This document shows, one piece after another, positions 8,955 to 16,612 of a stretch of 64,000 bases of DNA. The DNA comes from Psychrobacillus glaciei (GTDB lineage: Bacteria; Bacillota; Bacilli; Bacillales_A; Planococcaceae). The DNA is taken from NCBI RefSeq assembly GCF_008973485.1, contig NZ_CP031223.1:992001-1056000 (forward strand), in the 5' to 3' direction. The notes under the pieces are model-generated. The model was not told the origin of the DNA. It made no database searches and saw only the letters and a program-made list of their open reading frames with translations. Both the position numbers and the translations under genes were made by a program. Each line of letters starts with the position of its first letter. Positions within the stretch are counted from its first letter, which is position 1.

Positions 8955-10058
8955 GTGAAATTTTTCAAAAGAAAAGGATTTCTATTCGTTTTTATTGCGA
9001 TAATAGTGGCTTTTGGGATAGGAATTCTACTGAATATCACACATAATACACAGTCGATATCTGAAAATGAAATCCGCTCCCAACTCGAGCAAATGTACGA
9101 TGCAGAAGTTGCCGGTGTAACGATGAAACAAGATGTGTACCATGCTGTTATTACAAAAAGCGGGACTTTTTATTTGGTAGAAATGAATGCAGTCACTGGT
9201 GATGTATATTCCCTTGAAAAAACGAATGAATTTGACATTGATCAACAAAGCGATGTAAGTAAAGATTCGGCTGAGGGGGTGGAGGAAAACACACTGGAAA
9301 TTCTAGAACAACCTCTACTGGAAAGCAGCGATGAAACCAACTCCACGGCAAAGGTAGAAACAGTAAAGCTTCCTACGAAAATTGTTATCACCAAAAAATA
9401 CCAAAATGAAATTATGAAATCAGAAATAAGCCAACCACAAAAATCAGTTGTAATGATTGCTCCAAAAGGTTTAAAATCTATACAGACAAAAGTGGAAGAA
9501 AAAGCAACTGAAGAAAAGCAGTTTAAAGAAGAAAAACCAATTAAAGCAGTAATAAAAGATGTTTTAAAGTCAGAGTCATCTAAAACAGACGAAGCAAAAG
9601 TAGAAAAAGATGACGTGTCAAACGTGGAACAAATAAAAACAGAAGTTGCTAAAACGGAAATAGTGAAGGAAGAATCCGCACTATTAGAAACTTCCAAAAC
9701 AGAGGACGCAAAGGCAGAAGAACAACAAACATTACCTATCAAATCTTTAATGATTCAATCGGATGCAAAGAAACCAGATGCGGACTCGAAAAAACCAGAT
9801 ACTGATTCGAAGAATGATAAGGCGCCAACCGTTCTAATCTCAGAAGAACAAGCGATTAAAACTGCTCAACAACAGATTAAAGGTACCGTTGAAAGTAATT
9901 CATTTGTTAAAACAAATGAAGGTGGTTACTATTTAATTGTAATGAAAGTGTCCCTATCGGATAGTGATTCAAAAGAAGGCTCAAAAACAAAACAAAGTAA
10001 AGCGACTATTCAAGTACATGCTATTTCGGGCAAAATACTTTCTGTTACGTGGGAATAA
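8955..10058 (+). CDS. Membrane-anchored PepSY-domain protein with long charged linker
   Basis: A 367-residue protein with one N-terminal membrane helix (about 9-27) and two PepSY-like modules outside the membrane: roughly 38-92 (SENEIRSQLEQMYDAEV...VTGDVYSLE) and 293-367 (SEEQAIKTAQQQIKGTVE...HAISGKILSVTWE). About 190 residues of Lys/Glu/Asp-rich low-complexity linker separate them, with short repeats such as KKPDADSKKPDTDSK. PepSY domains occur in protease propeptides and in proteins linked to two-component systems. It begins with GTG after a GGAGGGGGG ribosome site, 40 bp after the kinase, so it is the third gene of the signalling operon. A role as accessory modulator of the kinase is likely but unproved. 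Confidence 0.85.
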   Translation: MKFFKRKGFLFVFIAIIVAFGIGILLNITHNTQSISENEIRSQLEQMYDAEVAGVTMKQDVYHAVITKSGTFYLVEMNAVTGDVYSLEKTNEFDIDQQSDVSKDSAEGVEENTLEILEQPLLESSDETNSTAKVETVKLPTKIVITKKYQNEIMKSEISQPQKSVVMIAPKGLKSIQTKVEEKATEEKQFKEEKPIKAVIKDVLKSESSKTDEAKVEKDDVSNVEQIKTEVAKTEIVKEESALLETSKTEDAKAEEQQTLPIKSLMIQSDAKKPDADSKKPDTDSKNDKAPTVLISEEQAIKTAQQQIKGTVESNSFVKTNEGGYYLIVMKVSLSDSDSKEGSKTKQSKATIQVHAISGKILSVTWE

Positions 10059-10312
10059 AAAACTCTCATCAAATTCTAATAAAACTCTATCTGTATTCTC
10101 ATTAAAGTGGTTTATTATTATATTTACAAGTAAATAGTTTATAAAGTTGATGAACGAGCTTAGAAGGAAGCAAGTTCAGAAAACATTTGAATAATAATAG
10201 GGGAATTAATCAACGGCGATTAAAGCGATAACCACAAAGCGAAGTAGACGATAGATTATTACGGCGAAGTAAATAAAACCACCCCTTGAGCGATAACAAG
10301 GAAGTGAAGTAT
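10059..10312 (+). other. Long untranslated stretch before a strong terminator
   Basis: About 250 bp with no credible gene between the PepSY stop and the terminator at 10313. It contains several GCGA/GGCGAAGT-like short repeats (10210-10300). It could be a long 3' UTR or a separate small RNA; nothing here matches an RNA family I know. Confidence 0.35.
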
Positions 10313-10357
10313 AAAACACCTTATTCTACCATTCCCCGTAGAATAAGGTGTTTTTTT
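10313..10357 (+). terminator. Rho-independent terminator
   Basis: Perfect stem of about 16 bp (ACACCTTATTCTAC with GTAGAATAAGGTGT), 8-nt loop, then seven Ts. It reads rightward, ending the regulator-kinase-PepSY transcript or a small RNA located just before it. Confidence 0.85.
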
Positions 10358-10369
10358 ATAGATCTTATT

Positions 10370-10416
10370 ATTACAAATTTGTTACGGGTGCCAGGCACTT
10401 GTAACAAATTTGTAAT
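10370..10416. repeat. REP-like palindrome, copy 3
   Basis: A 47-bp palindrome with core GGGTGCCAGGCACTT, one mismatch next to the core; pairing continues outward into TATT/AATA. It lies between two terminators of convergent operons. Confidence 0.87.
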
Positions 10417-10422
10417 AATAAA

Positions 10423-10465
10423 AAACACTGCGCTGCCATTAATGATTAATGGCCGTGCAGTGTTT
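10423..10465 (-). terminator. Rho-independent terminator of the proline dehydrogenase gene
   Basis: Read leftward, AAACACTGC...GCAGTGTTTTTT forms a long stem with an inner CCATTAAT/ATTAATGG pair, followed by a T-rich tail. It lies 6 bp past the proline dehydrogenase stop. Confidence 0.82.
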
Positions 10466-10470
10466 CTGTT

Positions 10471-11451
10471 TTATCGTTTATTTTTACTTCTTTTTGTTAT
10501 TCTACCAAGTGCGAATGCGCCAGCAGCGATTCCGAGTAGGGTATTTGTGTTTTTATTGAATACTTGTTTAACGACAAGATTTAAGTTTTGTGGACGCTCT
10601 GCAAGACGGCGCATGAAGTAACCGTACCAATCTTTACCAAATGGTACGTACGTACAGAAGTTATAGCCTTCTTTTGCAAGTTGTAGTTGCATGTCTGTAC
10701 GGAATCCGTAAAGCATTTGGAATTCAAATTTATCGTTTGGAATATTGTTATCTTTAATAAATTGTTTAATATGGTTAATCACATTATGATCATGTGTCGC
10801 GATAGAAGTAAATTTACCATTTAGTAAATGCCATTCGATTAATTCTACATAGTTTTTGTCGATTTCCTCTTTCGTTTGGTACGCATATTCTAAAGGTTCT
10901 TTGTAAGCGCCTTTTACGATACGTAGACGGAAGTTTTTATACTTTTGAATATCTTCTTCTGCACGATAGAAATAAGCTTGGATTACGGTTCCAACATTAT
11001 CGTAATCTTTGGAAAGCTCGTCCAAAATATCAAAAGAAGGTTGTAAGTGTTTGTTTGATTCCATATCAATATTGATGAATGTACCATATTTATGTGCAAT
11101 AGCTACGATTTCTTTTAAGTTTTCTAATGCAAAATCATAATCAATATCTAGACCAAGTTGGGATGGCTTCAACGAAATATGAGCATCTACTTGGTTTTCT
11201 TCAATTGCTTCGATTACAGCGATGATTTGATTTTTTGCTTCTAAAGCTTCTTCTTTTTCGAAAACAAATTCCCCTAAATTATCAACTGTACATGAGATAC
11301 CTACAGCATTTAACTTCTTAATACTTTCGATTGTTTCTTTAATATCAGTTCCAGCTACTACATGTTGTGCACCCATTTTTAAACCATATCTTTTTGCTGC
11401 ACTATTTAATAGTTGGTTTTCGGATAATGTCATAAAAATATCTTTTAACAT
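10471..11451 (-). CDS. putB: Proline dehydrogenase (monofunctional PRODH)
   Basis: A 326-residue FAD-dependent TIM-barrel enzyme that oxidises proline to 1-pyrroline-5-carboxylate, the first step of proline breakdown. Family motifs are clear: ISLKPSQLGLD, FINIDMESN, VIQAYFYRAEED, RLRIVKGAYKEP, ATHDHNVI, FQMLYGFRTDMQ and the C-terminal YVPFGKDWYGYFMRRLAERPQN that contacts flavin and proline. Size matches the Gram-positive single-domain form. No P5C dehydrogenase gene is adjacent, so the pathway is completed elsewhere. B. subtilis has two such enzymes (PutB and FadM) and the sequence alone does not let me say which is the ortholog. GGGAG seven bases upstream supports the ATG. Confidence 0.93.
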   Translation of the reverse strand: MLKDIFMTLSENQLLNSAAKRYGLKMGAQHVVAGTDIKETIESIKKLNAVGISCTVDNLGEFVFEKEEALEAKNQIIAVIEAIEENQVDAHISLKPSQLGLDIDYDFALENLKEIVAIAHKYGTFINIDMESNKHLQPSFDILDELSKDYDNVGTVIQAYFYRAEEDIQKYKNFRLRIVKGAYKEPLEYAYQTKEEIDKNYVELIEWHLLNGKFTSIATHDHNVINHIKQFIKDNNIPNDKFEFQMLYGFRTDMQLQLAKEGYNFCTYVPFGKDWYGYFMRRLAERPQNLNLVVKQVFNKNTNTLLGIAAGAFALGRITKRSKNKR

Positions 11452-11546
11452 TGTGATGCTCCCATCTCTTTTTTGAATACCTTATTATATCATAAAAATA
11501 CCGAGGTAATCATTTGTTAACATTGAAAATGTCATATAAAACTAGC

Positions 11547-11690
11547 TTATGGATGAAAAGAAACGTTCCTGTCTAAAGCTGTCTTAAAATCTTTATTATC
11601 TAAATGTGCACTTCTAAAAGCCCCTACCCGGATGCTACCTGCGCCAAAAGTGCTGACAAGAGCTCCGGGAAAACTACTTGAAGCTTCAGG
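11547..11690 (-). other. GC-rich structured intergenic element
   Basis: This stretch lies downstream of the racemase gene. It stands out from AT-rich surroundings; CCCGGA at 11627-11632 and TCCGGG at 11664-11669 could pair as the outer stem of a hairpin. On the minus strand it is open for 47 codons without a start codon, so it might be a gene remnant, but I recognise no family. I treat it as an unexplained element. Confidence 0.3.
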
Positions 11691-11732
11691 CTAGTAAATC
11701 GATAAAAACCCACCTTGTTAGGTACTTACCAG

Positions 11733-12845
11733 TCATTCAGATTTAAAATGAAATTGCTCCACTGTATAGCGATCCATGGCTTCTATATTTGGCTCATATC
11801 CAATGCCATATGCTTTTGGAACGGTAATATAGCCATCTTCCGCAACTACTTCTGGTGAAATCACGTCTTCTTCCCAATAACGTGAAGAACTTGCAGTATC
11901 TCCTGGTAGAATGAAGTTAGGTAAAGTTGTAAGTGCTACATTATGGGCACGTCCAATTCCAGATTCTAGCATTCCTCCACACCAAACAGGAATGCCGTTT
12001 GCCATACAAAAGTCATGAATTTTTTTCGATTCAGTTAAACCGCCAACACGTCCAATTTTAATATTAATAATTTTGGTGCTACCAAGTTCAAATGCTTTTC
12101 GGGTATCCTCTAATGAAAGAATGCTTTCATCTAAGCAAATTGGTGTTTTCAATTCTTTTTGCAGTTTTGCATGATCAATAATATCGTCCGAAGCAAGCGG
12201 TTGCTCAATCATTGTTAAATTAAACTCATCCAGCTGTTTTAACAATTTAATATCATTTAATGTATACGCAGAATTCGCATCTGCCATAAGCGGAACATCT
12301 GGAAAGACCTCACGCAGTGCACGAAGTACTTCCACATCATGTCCAGGTTTAATTTTTACTTTCATTCGTTTATAGCCTTCTGCTACATAGCCATGTACTA
12401 AGTTTATTAACTCAGCAGCACTTTTTTGGATACCTATACTAATTCCAACTTCAATTTTTTCAGCGGTGCCACCAAGTGCTTCTGCAAGTGTTAGCTTATT
12501 TCGTTTCGCATACAAATCCCAAATAGCACCTTCGACTGCTGCTTTTGCCATATTATTTTTGCGAAGAGGAGCAAATAGTTCGCTCACTTCATCTGGATGG
12601 TTAAAACCTTTGTCCAATACGAGTGGGATTAAAAAGTCTCTAATTATATGTAAGTTCGTTTCTAGTGTTTCTTCGCTGTACCATGGAGATTGGAATGCAG
12701 TTGATTCGCCCCACCCCGTATTTCCTAATTCGTCTGTTGCTTCTAATAATAGGAATTCTTTTACTTGGAAAGTACCGAAGCTTGTAGAGAAGGGGGATTT
12801 CATTGTCATGTTCATTTTGCGTATATTCATTTCTTTGATTAACAT
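11733..12845 (-). CDS. N-succinyl/N-acylamino acid racemase (OSBS/NSAR family)
   Basis: A 370-residue enolase-superfamily protein. All catalytic residues of the muconate-lactonizing subgroup are visible: the KxK pair Lys162/Lys164 (RMKVKIKPG), metal ligands Asp189 (MADANSAY), Glu214 (MIEQPL) and Asp239 (CLDES), and the opposite-face Lys263 (NIKIGRVGG). Sequences like this act as o-succinylbenzoate synthase (MenC), N-acylamino acid racemase, or both. No menaquinone genes are near. Instead it ends an operon with a GNAT acyltransferase and an M20 deacylase, the set described in Geobacillus kaustophilus for one-way conversion of D- to L-amino acids, so racemase is the better call. AAAGGAG precedes the ATG. 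Confidence 0.88.
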   Translation of the reverse strand: MLIKEMNIRKMNMTMKSPFSTSFGTFQVKEFLLLEATDELGNTGWGESTAFQSPWYSEETLETNLHIIRDFLIPLVLDKGFNHPDEVSELFAPLRKNNMAKAAVEGAIWDLYAKRNKLTLAEALGGTAEKIEVGISIGIQKSAAELINLVHGYVAEGYKRMKVKIKPGHDVEVLRALREVFPDVPLMADANSAYTLNDIKLLKQLDEFNLTMIEQPLASDDIIDHAKLQKELKTPICLDESILSLEDTRKAFELGSTKIINIKIGRVGGLTESKKIHDFCMANGIPVWCGGMLESGIGRAHNVALTTLPNFILPGDTASSSRYWEEDVISPEVVAEDGYITVPKAYGIGYEPNIEAMDRYTVEQFHFKSE

Positions 12846-12857
12846 GAGACTACTCCT

Positions 12858-13673
12858 TTAATGGAATGGTATTGTGGACTTTTTAACAAACTGATAATAG
12901 TTAACTGGTTCGACTGTTTTTCGTACAGATACTAACGTATAGCCTGCTGTAAATAGTTTTTGCATAATTTTTCTTGTTTGCAAGCGCCAGTTTAACGCTA
13001 GTTCAGGATCCACCGTCTTTATTTCTTGAATGTTGTGAGGGATTGGTAATTCATACCCTTCTTGTGTAGGTTCGAATAAAAGGGGTTCGACTAACACTGG
13101 AAGATTATGCTTCGAAACTTTGATTTGAAAAGGCTGTTCATAAATTAGATTCACTGGCATCCATTTATCTTCCACACGTTCACTCGTAATTCGCCATTCT
13201 ATTTGTAAACGGTCTGTAGGTAAGCCTGCATTAAGGCCACCCTCCATTTCACCATAACAGTTTTCAATATACGTGTCGACAATACCATATAGTTTCGAAA
13301 CATTTAAATACGCATTCCTACTCTCTAACGGATCAAAGGTCCAAGTGATAAGCTTGTATCCCATCTCTTTCGCGATTATAAGTTGCGTATCTTTTAACTT
13401 TTTACCAATACCGCGCAGCTGATAATCTGGATGAACACCTAACATATGCGAGCATAGATAAACTTCATCATTTTTAAAACCAGCGAAACCATAGGAGAAA
13501 CCAACTAATTTTTTCATGTCAAATGCACCAATTATAAGTCCGCCATTTTTTACGGCAGTAAGTGTTTGATGTACTGGAATGGATCCCATACCCCAAACTG
13601 TCTCCTCTAATTGTTGGACAATACGCATTTCTTCCACTGATTTTAATACTCGAATAGTAATGGTATCACTCAA
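12858..13673 (-). CDS. GNAT-family N-acyltransferase, probable D-amino-acid N-succinyltransferase
   Basis: About 270 residues with an N-terminal GNAT fold: MLGVHPDYQLRGIGKKLKDTQ is the acyl-CoA pyrophosphate-binding loop, followed by WTFDPLESRNAYLNVSKLYGI. The C-terminal 100 residues are a less common extension. Lying between an N-acyl-amino-acid racemase and an M20 deacylase, it most likely puts the succinyl (or acetyl) group on D-amino acids so that they can be racemised and then freed as L-forms. The specificity is inferred from operon context. Start choice: the ATG at 13682 directly abuts AAGGAG, which is too close, whereas the in-frame TTG at 13673 lies 9 nt away, so I prefer TTG. The gene overlaps the end of the deacylase gene by a few bases. 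Confidence 0.82.
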   Translation of the reverse strand: MSDTITIRVLKSVEEMRIVQQLEETVWGMGSIPVHQTLTAVKNGGLIIGAFDMKKLVGFSYGFAGFKNDEVYLCSHMLGVHPDYQLRGIGKKLKDTQLIIAKEMGYKLITWTFDPLESRNAYLNVSKLYGIVDTYIENCYGEMEGGLNAGLPTDRLQIEWRITSERVEDKWMPVNLIYEQPFQIKVSKHNLPVLVEPLLFEPTQEGYELPIPHNIQEIKTVDPELALNWRLQTRKIMQKLFTAGYTLVSVRKTVEPVNYYQFVKKSTIPFH

Positions 13674-14802
13674 CAGATTCATCTCCTTGAAAAGTAACCA
13701 TTACGGTACGGGTAAGAATTTCAATACCAGTTAATATACTCTCATGTTTAAATGTCATATTTGGATGATGCAACCCCGGTGTTAAATCGCAACCTAGTCC
13801 GAGCATGGTTGCTTTAATAGCAGGTCTTTTTAAAGTGTAAAAATGAAAATCTTCTCCGCCTGGGGTAATAATAGGAGGAATGTAATAGTCTATTCCAATT
13901 GTCTCAATTATTGCTTCTTTCATGAATTTCACTGCTCTTTGATGGACTTGCGCAGCAACTATTTCCGTTTCAATATGAAAATCAATTGTAATATTATTTA
14001 GAATCGCAACAGATTGAATGGCATGTTCTACTTTACCCATCAACTCATTCATGGCAGCATTCGATTGCGCTCGAATGTCGATACTAAACTCCGCATTTCC
14101 AGGTATAATATTTGCGGATTCTCCACCAGCAAGAAATCTTGTTAGTTTTGCCGAATAAGACATCATTGGATCCAAATAAATTGCTTGAATTGCTTGCACT
14201 AATTGTGCGCCAACCTCTATAGCATTTACGCCAAGATGTGGCCTTGCACCATGTGCCTCTACACCGTGAATCTTACCACTCACTAGTTTTCCTGCTCCAT
14301 GTATAATTGCAGGGGAGCAATAGCCATTTCTTAATTCTTGAATCGGCCGGAGATGAACACCATACAAATAGTCCATATCATCTACTAAGCCTTTTTCCAC
14401 GTAAGAAAGTGCCCCTTGTCCTTTTTCTTCCGCGGGTTGAAATAAAACTTTCAAAGTCCCTTTTTGAGGAACACCCAGTTGCTTCAATAAAAGAAGAGTG
14501 CCTATTGCCATTGTCATATGTGCATCATGTCCACAAGAGTGGTTCGCTTTAAATTCACCATCCACTTCTTGCCAAAGTGCATCCATATCCGTTCGAAGAC
14601 CTACACAAGGCTTCCCACTTCCAATCGTAACGACTAACCCAGTAGTATCATCGAAAGTTTGCACATCAAACCCTTCACTAGCTAACAATTCTTTCAAGTA
14701 CTTTGTTGTTTCAACTTCTTCCCAGCTTATTTCGGGATAACTATGAAGATGCTCAAAAACTGCTTCCACAATAGGTTTTATTTCTGTTAATGCATCTTTC
14801 AT
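13666..14802 (-). CDS. M20-family amidohydrolase, probable N-acyl-L-amino acid deacylase
   Basis: A 378-residue zinc-type peptidase/aminoacylase of the M20D branch. Metal-binding motifs include NHSCGHDAHMTMAIG, PAEEKGQGAL (catalytic Glu), the YGVHLRP segment and the late PGGEDFHFYTL and LHHPN region; a dimerisation domain lies in the middle (EAHGARPHLGVNAIE). The family hydrolyses N-acyl amino acids, hippurate or N-acetyl-diaminopimelate. As first gene of a leftward operon with the acyltransferase and the racemase, it is best read as the step releasing free L-amino acids. GGAGGAGGAAG precedes the ATG. N-acetyl-diaminopimelate deacetylase is an alternative by sequence, but the neighbours do not support it. 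Confidence 0.87.
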   Translation of the reverse strand: MKDALTEIKPIVEAVFEHLHSYPEISWEEVETTKYLKELLASEGFDVQTFDDTTGLVVTIGSGKPCVGLRTDMDALWQEVDGEFKANHSCGHDAHMTMAIGTLLLLKQLGVPQKGTLKVLFQPAEEKGQGALSYVEKGLVDDMDYLYGVHLRPIQELRNGYCSPAIIHGAGKLVSGKIHGVEAHGARPHLGVNAIEVGAQLVQAIQAIYLDPMMSYSAKLTRFLAGGESANIIPGNAEFSIDIRAQSNAAMNELMGKVEHAIQSVAILNNITIDFHIETEIVAAQVHQRAVKFMKEAIIETIGIDYYIPPIITPGGEDFHFYTLKRPAIKATMLGLGCDLTPGLHHPNMTFKHESILTGIEILTRTVMVTFQGDESVE

Positions 14803-14970
14803 CTTCTTTCTTCTTCCTCCTCCAATTGTAAATTACTTGAATTACTTAAATATAATGCTTACTTTTTTGTTGGTATCCTATTTTTTGTTAAGTAATAACG
14901 AACATCTCAATTTATCATAATATTCGGCGGAATACAATGAGAGGGGAAAAGCTAAGGTCTATTATTCCAT

Positions 14971-14994
14971 AAAAAAACCCACAAAAGTGGGGTT
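14971..14994 (-). terminator. Rho-independent terminator of the 55-residue gene
   Basis: Leftward, AACCCCAC-TTTT-GTGGG followed by seven Ts; the stem begins at the stop codon of the small gene at 14993-15160. Confidence 0.8.
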
Positions 14995-15160
14995 ACTGAG
15001 AAGTAGGAGGAACATTTTCTGATTCAATAGAAACTTCCTTTACTTCCTCCTCTTCTAGAATTGGTGCAGGACCTCCCTCTCCAATCATATTAAGGGAAGC
15101 GATTAAATCTAAATTCTTTCTCATGGCCATTTCTTCTGGATCAACAGGATTTAAATGCAC
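14993..15160 (-). CDS. Small acidic protein of unknown function (55 residues)
   Basis: A short gene with a GTG start, a well-placed ribosome site (AAGGAG, 8 nt before the GTG) and a terminator at its stop codon. The product begins MHLNPVDPEEMAMRKNL and has an acidic tail (ILEEEEVKEVSIESE, ending PPTSQ). It has no membrane segment or signal peptide and no family I recognise. The tight expression signals on both sides are the evidence that it is a real gene despite its size. It lies alone between the D-amino-acid operon and the rightward 61-residue gene. Confidence 0.65.
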   Translation of the reverse strand: MHLNPVDPEEMAMRKNLDLIASLNMIGEGGPAPILEEEEVKEVSIESENVPPTSQ

Positions 15161-15262
15161 AAAATCATCTCCTTAACTATTCATCTATAAAAAGCTATTT
15201 ATGGAAGCACTGGAATGCGAAAATAAAATTTTGGGTATATAAAGTGCCCTAAAAGTGAATTA

Positions 15263-15294
15263 TTGACAACAAATGCGCTGCAAAATGCTATTAT
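15263..15294 (+). promoter_or_regulatory. Candidate promoter of the 61-residue gene
   Basis: TTGACA at 15263 and TGCTATTAT, an extended -10, ending at 15294. The spacer is 20 nt, longer than usual, but an extended -10 can tolerate that. It reads toward the small gene at 15378. Confidence 0.5.
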
Positions 15295-15377
15295 GCTAAT
15301 TTACGATGAATTCTGACAGTTGAGTTAACTTAGGAACTATTTACAATAGTATTTATAAATGAATGGAGGAATGAAGT

Positions 15378-15563
15378 ATGAAACTAAAGTATTTTGTAGA
15401 AGTAATGGGTCAAAGTATACAAAAAGTAGAGGAATCTGTAGAACATATGGAGATGCATACGATTGTAACCAAAACGGAACAACATCAAATCATGCAAGCA
15501 TTACTCGAATTAAGTGAACGAATAAAATGGATTGAAGCATATATGGTGAATAGGCACTATTAA
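15378..15563 (+). CDS. Small hypothetical protein (61 residues)
   Basis: Starts with ATG after GGAGG (spacing about 7). The product is a predicted amphipathic helical protein: VEESVEHMEMHTIVTKTEQ followed by MQALLELSERIKWIEAYM. It has no signal peptide or membrane segment. I do not recognise a family. A perfect 11-bp-arm inverted repeat (15549-15574) spans its stop codon and may act as a weak terminator, though no T-run follows. A candidate promoter lies 85 bp upstream. The expression signals make it likely to be a real gene. Confidence 0.6.
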   Translation: MKLKYFVEVMGQSIQKVEESVEHMEMHTIVTKTEQHQIMQALLELSERIKWIEAYMVNRHY

Positions 15564-15574
15564 GTGCCTATTCA
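15549..15574. repeat. Inverted repeat over the stop codon of the 61-residue gene
   Basis: GAATAGGCACT and AGTGCCTATTC, perfect 11-bp arms around 4 nt. There is no T-run, so terminator function is uncertain. Confidence 0.6.
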
Positions 15575-15713
15575 AGTTGAAATGATAACATCAACATAGT
15601 ATATGCAATGCCGCGACTGTTGATTATCATATTTTTTCCAACCAATACATTTAGGTTGATATACGAATAGTTTTCCGTCTCACTGTTTATATAATGCGTC
15701 TTAGTGACCGCCA

Positions 15714-15842
15714 GGATTTCCGCTCTAGGTGGACGCTTTCCGAGGGGGGAGCGATGAGCCAGCACCGTCGCATGTGCGCCGTTTGTGCTGTCTCATCTGT
15801 CTCCCTGATCCCTTCGGAGTCGCCACCTGCCGCTGCAATCCA
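15714..15842. repeat. Modular GC-rich intergenic repeat, copy A
   Basis: A roughly 130-bp element starting GGATTTCCGCT...GTGGACG and ending GGAGTCGCCACCTGCCGCTGCAATCC. The two ends are rough inverted repeats of each other. It shares these ends with copies B-E but lacks the internal GCCACATCGTGTGGC module. About 265 bp separates it from copy B, which is in the opposite orientation. The rest of the 15564-16612 gap shows nothing beyond the guaC promoter. Confidence 0.8.
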
Positions 15843-16107
15843 GCATATTTGCTAACTATTCCGTGTTACTATTCACTTATTAATCTAAAATTTATTATCT
15901 AAAATAAAATCCAATAAATGGTTGGACGAGTCAAACCACGGGGAGAATGCCACTACTTTCTCTTAATAAAGCCTTAACTTTGCATTAAATTATATGTCTC
16001 CATTGAAAATATTCCGTATGTTGCGCATTATATATTGGGTGATAATATCCGGATTAGTAGAGTGGATAACTTTGCGCAATACTACTGAATAGTTAATATG
16101 TTTCTTC

Positions 16108-16300
16108 TGGATTGGAGCGAAAGGGCGGCGATTCCTACCGGAGGCCAACAGGATGTTGGTCACGAAGGTGTTGCCACACGATGTGGCGCTTCTAACCTTC
16201 GACCCTCTGTGGGCAAATGAGACTTCACAACGTACGCGTAGCGGCGGTGAAGGCTCATCGCTCACCCGGCGGAAAGCGTCCGCCATGCAGCGGAAATCCC
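16108..16300. repeat. Modular GC-rich intergenic repeat, copy B (inverted relative to A)
   Basis: Starts TGGATTGGAGCG, carries GGCCAACAGGATGTTGG and GCCACACGATGTGGC hairpin modules, then a CATCGCTCACCCGGCGGAAAGCGTCC segment, ending GCGGAAATCC. Opposite orientation to copy A. Open frames inside it are by-products of the repeat. Confidence 0.82.
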
Positions 16301-16522
16301 TGCGGCAACTTTCTTACGACGTAAAATATCTAAAAAGCGAACTGAAACATATAACTGTAAGCCAGTATTATGTTTTATAAAGTGGAATAATTTAGATAAC
16401 TAACAAGCTTGATGCAATGTCTAATATTAAGATAACTCTTTAATAATTTGTACCAAGTCAATCTCTGTTACGCAGTTGTCAGCTTTGCCTTCCTTCTTAC
16501 TTCCATTCTATTATTAAAACCT

Positions 16523-16551
16523 TTGACATTCGCATGAAAATGATGTAAATT
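16523..16551 (+). promoter_or_regulatory. Candidate sigma-A promoter of guaC
   Basis: TTGACA (16523-16528), 17-nt spacer, TAAATT (16546-16551). Just downstream lies GGACGAACATTT, which partly matches a PurBox (CGAACATT); purine-repressor control is therefore possible but a single weak match is not enough. Confidence 0.55.
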
Positions 16552-16612
16552 ATCCAAGGACGAACATTTAGTTGAACTTTAGTTTTAATATTCGTATTTA
16601 GGAGTGTTAATG

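Noticed and set aside
9242..9742. 166-codon open frame opposite the PepSY gene
   Set aside because: It is a shadow of the Lys/Glu-rich linker read antisense, giving a Ser/Phe/Val-rich sequence with no signals.
10286..10621. 111-codon open frame on the plus strand
   Set aside because: It crosses two terminators and a REP-like palindrome and overlaps the end of the proline dehydrogenase gene antisense.
13666..14802. N-acetyl-diaminopimelate deacetylase (dapL) as the primary call
   Set aside because: The M20 sequence would allow it, but the operon partners (N-acyl racemase and acyltransferase) point to amino-acid deacylation, and no dap genes are near.
16153..16380. 75-codon open frame on the plus strand
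   Set aside because: It lies inside repeat copy B, and similar peptides appear in other copies only because the DNA is repeated.
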